This document shows positions 36,855 to 47,591 of a stretch of DNA of 64,000 nt, in pieces. A program made the position numbers and the translations under genes. The stretch is from Globodera rostochiensis (taxonomy: Eukaryota > Nematoda > Chromadorea > Rhabditida > Heteroderidae): contig JAEVLN010000036.1 of the NCBI GenBank assembly GCA_018350325.1, positions 194,103 to 258,102 of the forward strand. The letters are read 5' to 3'. The first letter of the stretch is position 1. Each line of letters begins with the position of its first letter. Under the pieces are notes generated by a model. The model searched no databases. It was given only the letters and a program-made list of their open reading frames with translations, and was not told the DNA's origin.

Positions 36855-37285
36855 ATAATTCAATTAGAATTTATAAATAAATGTGTAACTATGCGCTTAA
36901 AGCCATTTAGAAAAGCTTCAACAATTTGTCCATCAGAAATGCCAATGTGATTATAATTATGTACGCAATGGTGCAAGCAATGATGATGTAATAAAATCCC
37001 ATTGTCTGCTTCCAATCCTTAAATCCAATTTTATTATTTTTTGAAATTTTAATATTTATTAGTAATTTATTTTAAAAATATTTTAATTAATCTACATTAA
37101 ACGAATGCCCGGTCAGTGTAATATGATCAGTGATATTTAACGCAAGAATGTCGGCTACTGATGGATCTTCCAAATATAAGTGTTCTGTTGGTGGATAAAA
37201 GCAAATAAACATATCGATACAAAACACAAATGGAAAGAAAATCATTGTTCCGAACAGAATAAAATATTTAAATGTCGATTTGGGA
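36855..37285 (-). pseudogene. srd-like receptor pseudogene with two internal deletions
   Basis: The minus strand contains part of exon 4 (FYPPTEHLYLEDPSVADIL), exon 5, and only the last codons of exon 7. Exon 6 and most of exon 7 are missing at a junction near 36917. Exons 1-3 are also missing: similarity stops at a run of about 30 G residues (37286-37311) and then resumes in sequence that lies 5' of the intact paralogues (compare 15865 and 21888). Confidence 0.8.
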
Positions 37286-37311
37286 GGGGGGGGGGGGGGG
37301 GGGGGGGGGGT
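37286..37311. repeat. Poly-G tract at a deletion junction
   Basis: An almost pure G run of about 26-30 bases separates receptor exon 4 sequence on the left from receptor upstream sequence on the right. In the intact paralogues these two points are several hundred bases apart and no G run lies between them. Confidence 0.9.
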
Positions 37312-37795
37312 AATGCATTAATAATTTAAACAGAATATTTAAAAATTAAACATAAAAGTTTTTAAAATTTTTTTCAAAAATTATAATTTGAGTGTACAAA
37401 TGAGGCTGGCAAAAGTTGCTTGAAACATGCGAGAAAATTGAGGGTCAAACTACGCAATGGATAATTTAATTGTATATAATTTTGCAAATAAACGCTTTTT
37501 GCTGTGCCTCTATGGCAAATTTTGTAATATTTGTTTGATTTTAATATTAACCTAAATATGTACACAACAACAAGAGGATAATAAATGATGAAAATTTTCA
37601 TATTTTTCTAAATTTATTCCTTAAAATGTTCGTAATTATTGAAAGTGCAAATTTAATTGCTGTCAATTTATAAACTAATTTATGTAATCACACAAGTGCA
37701 AATCGCATGCATTCAATCATTAGATCACTCCTTCAATTCTTCGGTGAACAAACAATTGGACACCAAAATTTTGGTCAATTGAGGCACCAATAAAA

Positions 37796-38074
37796 ATGGC
37801 GGACAATTGGGGCACGGGCAACGAATTTTGGATCCCAATTTTCCGGGGATTAATTCTTTCATCAGTCCTTCAGACCAAATGGTGCGCATGCGCAGCGGGC
37901 ACCGCCTGGTATAACAAAGTCTGGCAATTCCTGCGCGGAGCCGGTGGCGTTGGCACCTCCGTTCTGGCCGTGTCCAAGGACATTATTTACATAGTGGCGG
38001 AGAAAATCATTGACCATACCTTCCAAAAAGGTCCCAACATCCTCAATGTGATAAGATTTAAAAGAAAAATTTAA
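37796..38074 (+). CDS. Hypothetical protein, 92 residues, amphipathic/hydrophobic
   Basis: A single-exon frame, GC-richer than its flanks: MADNWGTGNEFWIPIFRGLI, then GTAWYNKVWQFLRGAGGVGT and SVLAVSKDIIYIVAEKIIDH, with a basic end. It has one or two possible membrane-associated helices and no signal peptide. I do not recognise it. It could instead be a 5' exon of the lectin gene downstream, because a GT follows the HTFQKG stretch. Confidence 0.45.
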   Translation: MADNWGTGNEFWIPIFRGLILSSVLQTKWCACAAGTAWYNKVWQFLRGAGGVGTSVLAVSKDIIYIVAEKIIDHTFQKGPNILNVIRFKRKI

Positions 38075-38552
38075 AACAAATTAAAAAATAGTAAATTTTC
38101 ATTGAATTGTATTCAAAAAAATTTCTAGCCCCAAATGCTTTGAATTCAAAGGAATCAATTAAGGCCATTATACGTGAGTCAAAAATGAGAAAACTTTCTA
38201 ATTTTGGCAATTTTATTAATTTGGAATAATTACGAATACGCATAATTAAGTCGAAATTAAATATAATATATTTAATTTAATTAAAATTGCGCTTTTTTTT
38301 TAATTGGTTCCGCTCATCAGCAACAAATTTACAAAACTTTGTTCAACAATCCAAAAAATGATTTTGAAACCACCACCAAAATGGCGGTGTGTCTTTTAAT
38401 AAATTTTTTTTTATTAATGATGAAATTCTTTTGATAAGATCACGTAACACATTTTTAAAATAAGGATATGCAATATTTTTTAAATATTTCAAAAAATGAT
38501 TGCAAAATTCTCTAAATTAAAATACAAATTAATTGACAAATTTATCGCCTCA

Positions 38553-41244
38553 GGTGGTCCGGCTCGCTACGATGCTGTTGTGGATGCTCGTAATAACCTA
38601 TTGGGGCCGCAGGGACGGACGGTGATTTTTTTTAACTATTTTTTATTAAAAGTTTTTATTTTTTGTTTTTTTAGGTTGGAGTTGCGTCCGCTAAAATTCG
38701 TGATCAAAAAGATGATCGCGTCTGATTCAATTTTGTGCCGTTGCTCGCGTCAAACATTTCATTACGTGAAGGTAAAAGCATAAAAATATTTTTGAAATCT
38801 AAATCAATTAAAAATTGGAAAAAATCAAAAATTTTCATAAGGTGATTGTTCTTTAAGTTGGGCACGAAGAGTTCAAGTCCTGCTTTCTCTTCGTTGGGGT
38901 ATCCAGGTTTTTATTTAAATTGATTTTATTTTGATTTTAATTAAATTTTGTTGCTTAAAGCACCTATTTGGATCAGGGATGTGCTCTGGTCGCCTTTTTA
39001 AAAACCAGAAACCAGAAATCAGAATTCTGGTTGCATAAAAAAAAATCAGAAACCAGAAATCAGAATTCTGGTGCCCCTTTTAAAAATCAGAAATCAGAAA
39101 ACAGAATTCTGGTGCCCAAAACGACCAGAAATTCTGGTAAATCAGAAAACCAGAACAGAAATTTTTTAATCATTCCCGCATTTTTCTTAAGCAATTTTTC
39201 CTCCAAAAATTTTTTGCGAATTCTGCTTCTTTTGGGGGCGCGGGGGGTCGGCGGTGCCGATAGGCGCCGCCGGAAAATTTTTTTTTATTTTTAATGACAA
39301 TTTGTTAAGAAAATTGGCCCAAGAATGAATAATTTTGCAAAAATGGCTATTTGTAAATGGTGTTGTAAATAAAAATTTTAACTTAGAATTTCTGGTTTTT
39401 TTCTGGTTTTTTCTCTAAAAAACCAGAAACCAGAAATCAGAATTCTGGTTGCAAAAAAAAAAACCAGAAACCAGAAATCAGAATTCTGGTGCCCAAAATC
39501 ACCAGAAATTCTGGTAAATCAGAAAATCAGAACAGAACAGAGCACATCCCTGATTTGGATGCGATCCAATTTTGCCAAGCACTGGATGCATTTATGCCAA
39601 TTCTGCGCAATGAGGATGAGCGTCGTGAAGAATTGGAATTTTTTAATATTAATTTATTTTAATTTTTATTTTAGGCACGTGAATTGATACCCTCGGGCAA
39701 CAATATGTCACCCAATTGGAACGGCAAAATTCTTTTGGTGTAATTTTTTTTTTTGCGATTTCAATTATATAAAAATGTTAAATAAAAAATTAATTTCGTT
39801 TGGACTTTTATAGAATTTAAAGCAAAACCTTTGATGAATTATCGTTTTTTTAAACTTGTTTTTCCAAAACGAAAAATTTGTTAATGATTATCCGATGATA
39901 AAAAAACGCATTTTGAGACATTTTTGCATGTTCTGAAATGTTAGACTTAAAAAATTATTGTTTTTTTAATTATGTAAAAAAAAATGGTCCAAAAGGAAGT
40001 TGCCCATGGCAGGAATCGAACCTGCGTCGCCACGGCCACAACGTGGAGTACTAACCACTATACTACATGGGCCAATATTGTGACAATTATTTTCTAGATA
40101 TGAATTGAAATATTCAACTACAATGTTTACGAATACTTTTGTTCTTAATCAGAGTTTACGCAAAATGAAAAAAAGAAAATAATATTAATAATTTTGGAAT
40201 CTTTTTATTGTTAATATGTTTAAGAATATTAATTTGTTGGAATCTTTTTATTGTAAATATGTTTAAGAAATAAATGCCATTTTTAAGAACGATAGTTGTT
40301 TTGGATTAATACATAAATAAATGGTCATAAAAGAATTTGGTTTATTTAATTTAAATTTTTTAGATTGCTTATGACATTCCGGTTTGGATTTCGTCCGTCA
40401 CAATCCCATCCAATCAGTGTGGCTGGATGAGTTCACGGACGGCTAGTGTCGGCGAACAAAATTGCAACAATTTGTTGCCATTTGTGTGTGAAAAGGGTAA
40501 ATCACAATTAACTTTTATCAAATCGCTCTTTGAATTGATCCCCTGATCCAGGGTGAGACCACCTGTAAAATCCAAAAAGCAGGATTTAGCAGCTGAAAAG
40601 GCAGGAAAAAAGCATGAAATTTTTAGGCGATTTTTTAGTTTGTTTTTTGAGGGGTGTATTTTCCGTTTATATTGCATTTCTTAAAGAATTTTCCAGAAGA
40701 AAATTTTCTTCAAAACAAATTTTTTCGAAAATTCTGCTTCACTTCTCTGGGGAGGGGGGAGGGGGAGGCCAAAGTAAAAAGAAGGAATTTAGCAGGAAAA
40801 GCCCCAAAAAGCAGGAAAAACCTGCTAAAGCAGGTACTATGGTTACCTTGATTTGATCGGGTCATTCATCAAATTAGCATTAGCAAGTGATCAGACAGAC
40901 CTGATCAGACAATAGCTTCTGTAGTCCGGGTCTCGGATCATACCCCTGGTCCAATTTATTAAGAATATTTTTTGACATTTCAAAAAAAAACTAAAGCAAA
41001 TTGGGTGCCAATTCTGTCAAACTTTATCAAAATTATTCAAAAATCGTCCCTTGAAGGGACGCTGCCTTATCGAGAGCCGCTTTTGTGGCGTCGCGACTTC
41101 CTGATTGCATGCATTTGCCTGATTGCGTTGCTGACCATCATTGCAGCAATTGCATGCTGTGCATGCCAGCGTGCACAACGGAAAGCGCAACAATTTCCGC
41201 ATCAAAAGACATTCTTGCGCGACAATCGACAAAATGTACTGTAA
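38553..41244 (+). CDS. Membrane-anchored C-type lectin-domain protein, lectin exon interrupted by a MITE
   Basis: Exons recognised are 38858-38906, 38961-38973 continuing at 39561-39644, 39675-39737, 40364-40496 and 40997-41244. Possible 5' exons (38553-38621, 38675-38720) are less certain. The first lectin exons give HEEFKSCFLFVGVS, then TYLDAIQFCQALDAFMPIL and RNEDER, the usual N-terminal half of a C-type lectin domain. Exon 40364-40496 gives the second half: VWISSVTIPSNQCGWMS and NCNNLLPFVCEK. The last exon joins in phase 1 and encodes a transmembrane helix (FLIACICLIALLTIIAAIA) and a short basic tail. C-type lectins bind glycans or other ligands outside the cell. A 579-bp hAT element with a perfect target duplication splits the first lectin exon. 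The donor after RREELEFF is not identifiable, so this allele may be non-functional. Confidence 0.7.
38974..39552. mobile_element. hAT-type MITE, 579 bp, inserted in a lectin-domain exon
   Basis: Perfect terminal inverted repeats CAGGGATGTGCTCTG, flanked by ATTTGGAT at 38966-38973 and 39553-39560. It is the same family as 3800-4644 and nearly identical to it, except for an internal deletion of about 260 bp. Removing the element and one target copy restores the reading frame TYLDAIQFCQ of the lectin domain. Confidence 0.92.
40001..40072 (-). tRNA. tRNA-His (GTG anticodon)
   Basis: The minus strand folds as a 72-nt cloverleaf. It has acceptor stem GCCCATG paired with CATGGGC, an A box TAGTATAGTGGTTAG, the anticodon loop TTGTGGC with anticodon GTG, and a T arm GCAGGTTCGATTCCTGC. 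The discriminator base is A. The base just upstream (40073) would be G on the transcript, the same as the extra G(-1) of histidine tRNAs. It lies in an intron of the lectin gene on the opposite strand and looks intact. Confidence 0.95.
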
Positions 41245-41717
41245 TTGGCATTATAAGGCGTTTTAATGACAAATTAATTAATAACTATACAAAGCTTAAT
41301 GATTTTTATTAAGCACAACTTTGCACCTTTCTCACCGGTCAGCGCTACCGGCCTTTTGTCTCAAGAAACGTTTGGTCCATCTGCAGGTTCGTGCCAACCA
41401 TGGAACTTTCAAGTATGGCGCGGCTTTTTTTCTTGCCATATGCCTATACTACGGTATTGAGTAGTTACTGTAATACAATAAAGCTACTGTAGGTACTGCT
41501 ATTACCCGAATTTTTGATTGCACTGGCAGCCGGGAATCCCTCCCAACTCGAAAAATAAATTTAATTCTTGGCTGGATCCCGCCCGACTCTCTGACAAACT
41601 CCCGAAATATTCCCGCCCGGACTCGAGCCCATTTTACACCCAAATTTTTGTTCGAATTCTTTTTCAATTCATTTAAATGTGTTATTTTTGATCAACCATT
41701 TTTATATTTTTTTAGCA

Positions 41718-44261
41718 TCAACATTGCCAAAGACAGTTTCATCACCAACAACAGAATATGAGAGTTGCTGCAACAGTTCTTTTTCCACAAATGCACATCG
41801 CTTTCCATTGGTCGAATTTTTAATTTGAAAATAAATTTTATATAATTTTTTTAAAATTAAGGCATCATCGTGCCCAACATGTTCATGTACAGTTTGTTGT
41901 TGCTGTTATTCTGCAACAAATTCGTCGTCTTCCTCACATTTTTCCGCCGGGGAATACTCTTTGCCTGAAGCTGAATTGAACACATCATCGTCCTCTAACT
42001 AACTAAAAAATTGTATTAAATACGTAATATAGATTTAAATTATATCTTTTTTTCTTCTAATGAAAAACTAAAATTTAAATTAAAGTTTATATTTAAAATT
42101 AAATTTAATCGATATTTTTATAAATTTATTTAGGTATTCTTTGTGCAGTGGTTTCTCAGCATCCTCTGTTTCTTCCGACTCAGTCGCTGATCAATCAATC
42201 AATTCCGATTCAACCCTCACTGCACAAAATGTGAAGAGGAGAAATGGGGTAAAATATTTCTCTGAATATTATTGCAATTAAATTATTTCATAAAAAACAA
42301 AAATTAATGTAAATAGTAAATACAAATAAATAGGGTTGGCACCCCGTCCCCGCAAATTTAGCCTATTTTTTGTTGGATTTTCCCGACACTTCTAACCTCG
42401 AACCCCCATTCGAATCAAAAATAAAATTGAAGTTAAGAAAAAAATTACAAAATTTTAAATTAATGGATTATAATTTTACATTTGTTAAATAAAACTTTTA
42501 ACATTTTCGGGTTAATAAACTTTAATTGATCATTTTTCTCTACCAAAAAAGGGGCCAGCGGTGCCGACAGACGCCGCCGGGAAAAAGAATTCTTCAAAAA
42601 AATTCAATTTTAGGTTTTCAAAAAAGTAACTGAAACAATTTTTAGATGGGGTGCGTTGATGTCCAATTACTCTCGTAGTCTGACTCTCTCTTTTTAGCAC
42701 ACTATTTCTTCAAAAAATAAAATTTTCAAAAAAGTATTTTAGATGGGGTGCGTTGATGTCCAAATTACTCTCGTCGTCTGACTCTCTCTTTTTAGCACAC
42801 TATTTCTTCAAAAAATAAAATTTTCAAAAAAGTAACTAAAACAATTTTTAGATGGGGTGCGTTGATGTCCAATTACTCTCGTCGTCTGACTCTCTGTTTT
42901 TAGCAAACTGAAACAATTTTTAGATGGGGTGAGTTGATGTCCAAATTATTCTCGTCGGCTGACTCTCTGTTTTTAGCACACTATTTCTTCAAAAAATAAA
43001 ATTTTTAAAAAAGTAACTGAAACAATTTTTAGATGGGGTGAGTTGATGTCCAAATTATTCTCGTCGTCTGACTCTCTGTTTTTAGCACACTATTTCTTCA
43101 AAAAATAAAATTTTAAAAAAGTAACTGAAACAATTTTTAGATGGGGTGCGTTGATGTCCAATTACTCTCGTCGTCTGACTCTCACTTTTTAGCAAACTAT
43201 TTTTTCAAAAAAAAATTCAAAAAAGTAAACAAAACAATTTTTAGATAAGGTGTGTTATGTCCAAATTAGAGACCGGACTTGAGCTTCGAGCGAGATCTTG
43301 AGTCGAGATTTTCGAAAAATCTTGGTCTCGAAAAATCTCGTAAGTATAATATATTTTGAAAAGCGGTTGAATGCTTTTATGTAATATTCGTGTTAAATTT
43401 AAATATTATTAAAATAAATATTTCAAATAATACTATGATTACAAGCTTAATCAACAATGACATTTATATGTAATTAACTTATTTTAACAAGTTTCAATAT
43501 ATGAGTTTAGTTTTACTATTTTTTGTTGTTTTGTTTCAAAAATTTTTTAAATTTTCTATCACAAAAAAATTTTATGATTTTTTATGCCTAACCTTTTTAT
43601 TGTTTTGTTGATTTTTTTATTTGTTTTAAGAGGTTGAGTTTTTGTATTTCTAGAATATTTAAAGAATAACCTCTGGAACCTTAGATCTGTATTTAGTCCA
43701 TAAGTTAAATTTACCATTTTAATTGTAATGTTGCATTATTATGATTTTATTAAACTACTTTTAAGTTAAAATGCAATACAAAAAAGTCTTTGATTATAAG
43801 AGTTTAACAATTACAGTCCAGCCCAACTTGCTGGCTATCACATCTTGCAATAAGCACAGTAAGAGTAGGAATTTAAACAAAATAATGCTCTAAAACTTTT
43901 AGTATAATTACTCTTAATCATGGCTTATTTATTCAATAATCTTTTTGGCCATTGTTGAGGGGCATTTATGTAACATAAAACTTTTCAAAATTATATTTGC
44001 TTTTTTCCATTTTGCTTTTTTATTAGAATTATCGTTACTTTAGCGGTGGAATTTTTGAATTTGTTGTGGACCTTAAAAGTTTTTTTCTATATTAATATGA
44101 AGATTAAATTTTCTTAATTTAAAAAAAAATACTTTAGCTTTTTTTTATTATTTGTCAGGTTGCACCAGTTGAACAAAAACGATATTGATATTTTAAATAA
44201 AGGCATTGAGCGGGTGACCACTGTTAAGAAAGGTCATCCATCCATTTTCAGCTATAGATAA
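41718..44261 (+). CDS. Putative multi-exon Ser/Cys-rich gene, structure unresolved
   Basis: Four exon-like stretches with acceptor sites: 41718-41810 (STLPKTVSSPTTEYESCCNS), 41862-42002 (SSCPTCSCTVCCCCYSATNS, then a Ser run), 42134-42248 (SGFSASSVSSDSVADQSINS and KRRNG, followed by GTAAAA) and 44159-44261 (LHQLNKNDIDILNKGIERV, ending with a stop). The first two join in phase; the donor of the second is not identifiable. Composition differs from the AT-rich flanks. It may be a gene of its own or extra 3' exons of the lectin gene; the lectin frame, however, stops at 41244. No domain is recognised. Confidence 0.3.
42627..43262. repeat. Tandem repeat of about 109 bp, seven copies
   Basis: Each unit contains TTTTTAGATGGGGTGCGTTG, a pyrimidine-rich part with CTCGTCGTCTGACTCTC, and TTTCTTCAAAAAATAAAATT. 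Copies start near 42645, 42742, 42851, 42922, 43032, 43141 and 43242. Two are shortened, and the last is diverged. Every unit has two TTTTTAG acceptor-like sites. Confidence 0.85.
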
Positions 44262-44661
44262 TGATTTTAATTATAAGTTGCAAATATTTCCACTTTTTCT
44301 TAGTGCAATTAGTTTAAAATGAATTTCTTTTATGTTTATTATTCTTCTAAAGTTTGGTGAACTGCAAATTGTGCTTTTGTTTTCTTTCAACAAAAAGCAA
44401 ATTCAGAAATTTATGTTCCATGAGCATTTCAATGTTTTTTATTAAACGTAGTACTTGTTTAATTTTTGAACAATTTTTATTTATAAAGAATTCAAATTGT
44501 AATAAATTAATCAACGCTTAGAAATGTAAGCATTTGCTTTTTGATACGATGAATAAAATATTTATACTAATTATCGATTTCATTAATTATTTAAAAACGG
44601 GCAACCGACTAAACTGCTGCTGAAAGTTTAACTGCACAACGAAATTTGGGGAAACAAAGGT

Positions 44662-44847
44662 TTAGAATTTGGATTTTTTTTCGGGACTGATCGTGTCAGC
44701 GCGAGTTGTTGATGATTCAAACGTATCCAGAGCGGTTGTTGTGATTGAGCAAAGGGCTTTCCTTAAATAGTGGGAAGCGTGGGGGAGGCTTGTGGCCCCT
44801 TTAATGGTTTTGCCCAATTTTGGGCATTTTATAAATTGTACAACCAT
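44662..44847 (-). CDS. Small hypothetical frame
   Basis: A 61-codon minus-strand frame (MVVQFIKCPKLGKTIKGATS, then a Ser/Thr-rich end) is GC-richer than its surroundings. There is no signal, domain or neighbouring exon to support it. Chance is possible. Confidence 0.2.
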   Translation of the reverse strand: MVVQFIKCPKLGKTIKGATSLPHASHYLRKALCSITTTALDTFESSTTRADTISPEKKSKF

Positions 44848-45082
44848 TTATTTATTTTTTTATTATTCAATCATTTCTAATATCAGATTGTAAATTTGTT
44901 TTATAACCTTAGATTCTATATGCGTGTTCGTTAAAATTATATTTTAAAGATTCATTTTGTACTTTTGTTTAGATTAAAGATACAAACACCGAGCTTTCTC
45001 AGTGCGGCTTAATTCACATGGTCATTGGCACACCAAGCGTTCACTGCGTTTAGTGCAACCCCCAAATTGGCCACAACCTTAA

Positions 45083-45189
45083 ATCCGATGTTTTTGCCGT
45101 CTGCTTTGAATCCAATTGTGTCAATCTGTATAATACGGTATTATCGCAAAGCTTTTGTAAATGGCTTCAAGCGTATAGGTACGAGTTAA
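45083..45189 (+). pseudogene. Isolated receptor last-exon fragment
   Basis: Plus-strand sequence encodes PMFLPSALNPIVSICIIRYY followed by RKAFVNGFKRIGTS and a stop, almost identical to the end of the receptor at 25441-27124. The other exons are absent. Downstream sequence resembles that after 30895. Confidence 0.85.
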
Positions 45190-46854
45190 ATAAATTCTAA
45201 ACGATTCACTAGATAGATCTCATCAGGGTTTTGCAATTTTGGAAGTACGAAAATTTTTGAGAAAATCCTTTCGCGACAATCTTGGTGGGGAAATTTTTAT
45301 TATTGTTTTAGTTACACATTCTTCAAACTTTTGTTAATCAGCGTTTACTCTCTCTTAAACTTCTTACGCACCTGATCAGTTTATTTATACTTTTAGTTAG
45401 ACTTTTGAACTACCTTCCCTCTTCTATCAAACATAACAGTACGAGAAGTTTCGGGTCCAAGAATTTTCAAAATCGGTCTTTATTTATTACTTTTTAAAAT
45501 AATAAAAAACACTTTAATGTTGTTATAAAATGTTGAAACTTTTTAATGATTAATGCATAAATTCTTTAATGCATAATAAAATTGTCAAAAGTGAAAAAAA
45601 CATTTTTTTGTTGTTTGTTAACAATAAATGTGCCAAATAATGTATTACAAAATTATGCACGACACTTTTCATCCCATTTCCCACATAATTTCTTCCCAAT
45701 TTCACAATGTTCTCATGTTAACGGCTCGATGCAATATGCCGTTGTGCCAAAAATGTCGTTTTTGGCACATCTGCCCAAGGGCTTAGGGCAAAGCTTGAAG
45801 CGGCCTTTGCTTGATTTGCCGTCATCGCCCGTCAGATTGCCTTCCCCAACTTTGCATCCTTTGGTCGACAATTTGCGTGCCAAAGTGGGCTAAATTTGGA
45901 CATTTAAACAAAAAAAGATTTCTTAATCGGATTGGACCTTAAAATAGATTATTCACCGAGTGTTAAACATATTTAATAATAAATTTTATCAAACCTTACA
46001 AATAAAATATGTTTTCTATCATAAATTTAATTTTTTTAATTTTTAAGCAACAGAAAAACCTCAAGAATAACGTTGAACAAAAGAATGATTGCAATCAGAC
46101 CAAAAATGGACATATTTTATAATTCAAATATTAATTATATTTTTAATTTGGTGCGAATAAAGTAATATAATATTGGAAAATCCTTTTATTTATGTAAAAA
46201 TTTGTTTGATTTTGGTGAATAATTTTGAGATTTTGTAATTCAGGCAAATAAACAGCATTTTGACCAAAAACTATAAATTCATATGACTAAACTTGCCATT
46301 GTGTGTGAGTAACTTTTTGGACCACGATTTTGACATTATAATTGAGCGTTTAAAGCTAATGTCAGGCGGAAATGAAAGATTTTTAAAAATTTTTAATTTA
46401 ATTATATTTAAACAGAAATAAATGAGACTAAAAATGCGATATAAATTGGAAAGATGTGTAAAAACATGGAATTTCAAAAAAAAAATAGAAAGCATGAAAA
46501 AATTAGGAACTAACAACACAAAAAATGTCGTCATCAGTCCGGAAACCGGACGGAATCCGCAAAATTTCGAAATTTCGAAATCTCAACATTTGATTTTTTA
46601 CAATTTTTTTGATACTTTTTAACAAATTTAATCAAAAATTCAAAAATTTTCACGGCATATCTGCACCGCTTCCCCTCCCCAAACCGACCCAAAAGCAACA
46701 ACAAATCTGCCAATTTTTGTGTAAATTTCTGGAGTTTTGACAAATGTTACCAAAAATAGTTGAGGCCGCCGGGTATAACTCAGAAAACCCGAATTTCCGG
46801 ATTTTCTGCCAAATGTCCGGAAACCGGTCAGGTATATACATCTCTGGTGCGCAC

Positions 46855-47100
46855 CAGGGATGGGCGCCGACGGCCTCAGAAAATTTCGGAAATCGGAAAT
46901 CGTTCCGAGGCCTAAAAAAATTTCGGAAATCGGAATTCCAACCCCAAAAATGTCGGAAATCGGAAAGTCGGAAATCGGAATTCCGACTCCAAAAATGTCG
47001 GAAATCGGAAATCGTTCCAAGGCCTAAAAAAATTTCGGAAATCGGAATTCCGACCCCAAAAATGTCGGAAATCGGAAAATCGGAATTCCGCCCATCTCTG
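46855..47100. mobile_element. hAT-type MITE, 246 bp, made of CGGAAATCGGAATT repeats
   Basis: Ends CAGGGATGGGCG and CGCCCATCTCTG are near-complementary. Flanks are GTGCGCAC and GTGCGCAG, an 8-bp duplication with one mismatch. The interior is a tandem array of TCGGAAATCGGAATTCCGAC-type units, which accounts for the overlapping open frames on both strands here. Confidence 0.8.
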
Positions 47101-47591
47101 GTGCGCAGCTGCAGCAAAATTAGCAGCGCGTCGCGTACGCGTCTGCGACGCGCGCGCGCTGCAGCGGGGCAGACGAAGCGCCATTTGCCCCAATACTCTG
47201 TCCCGTCTTCTTCTCACTCATTTTCTCTCTTTCTCTTCCACAGATTGTTTTGTGTCTGCCCTTCTTCTTCACTATGCCAGTTTCGTGATCACTAGCATCC
47301 CCGAAAATCCCTAGGGCATGACTAGTACAAGTTTTTTCAAAAATTAAGCCTTCTGGCAATAAAAAATTTTGTGGAAAAAATCAGCTTTAGACAGGCCTGT
47401 ATTCTTCATGCACTCTTTTGTACAGGTACAGAGAAAGGTTTTTTGGAAAGTTCTCACTCTATTAGCTATTTACAAGTTTTACATATGTATTATTTTACTC
47501 ATTTTCAGTTTTTAAAACCCATTTTTTTTAACAATTTACTACATACATAATTTGTATATTAACAAAAACATCTGTCGTCTAACATTTTACA

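Noticed and set aside
40560..40855. Possible hAT MITE in a lectin intron (CAGGGTGAGACC..GGTTACCTTG)
   Set aside because: The ends are only partly complementary and no matching 8-bp target duplication was found.
46640..47295. Several 100-180 codon frames around 46.6-47.3 kb
   Set aside because: They lie across a MITE composed of short subrepeats and show only repeat-derived peptides.
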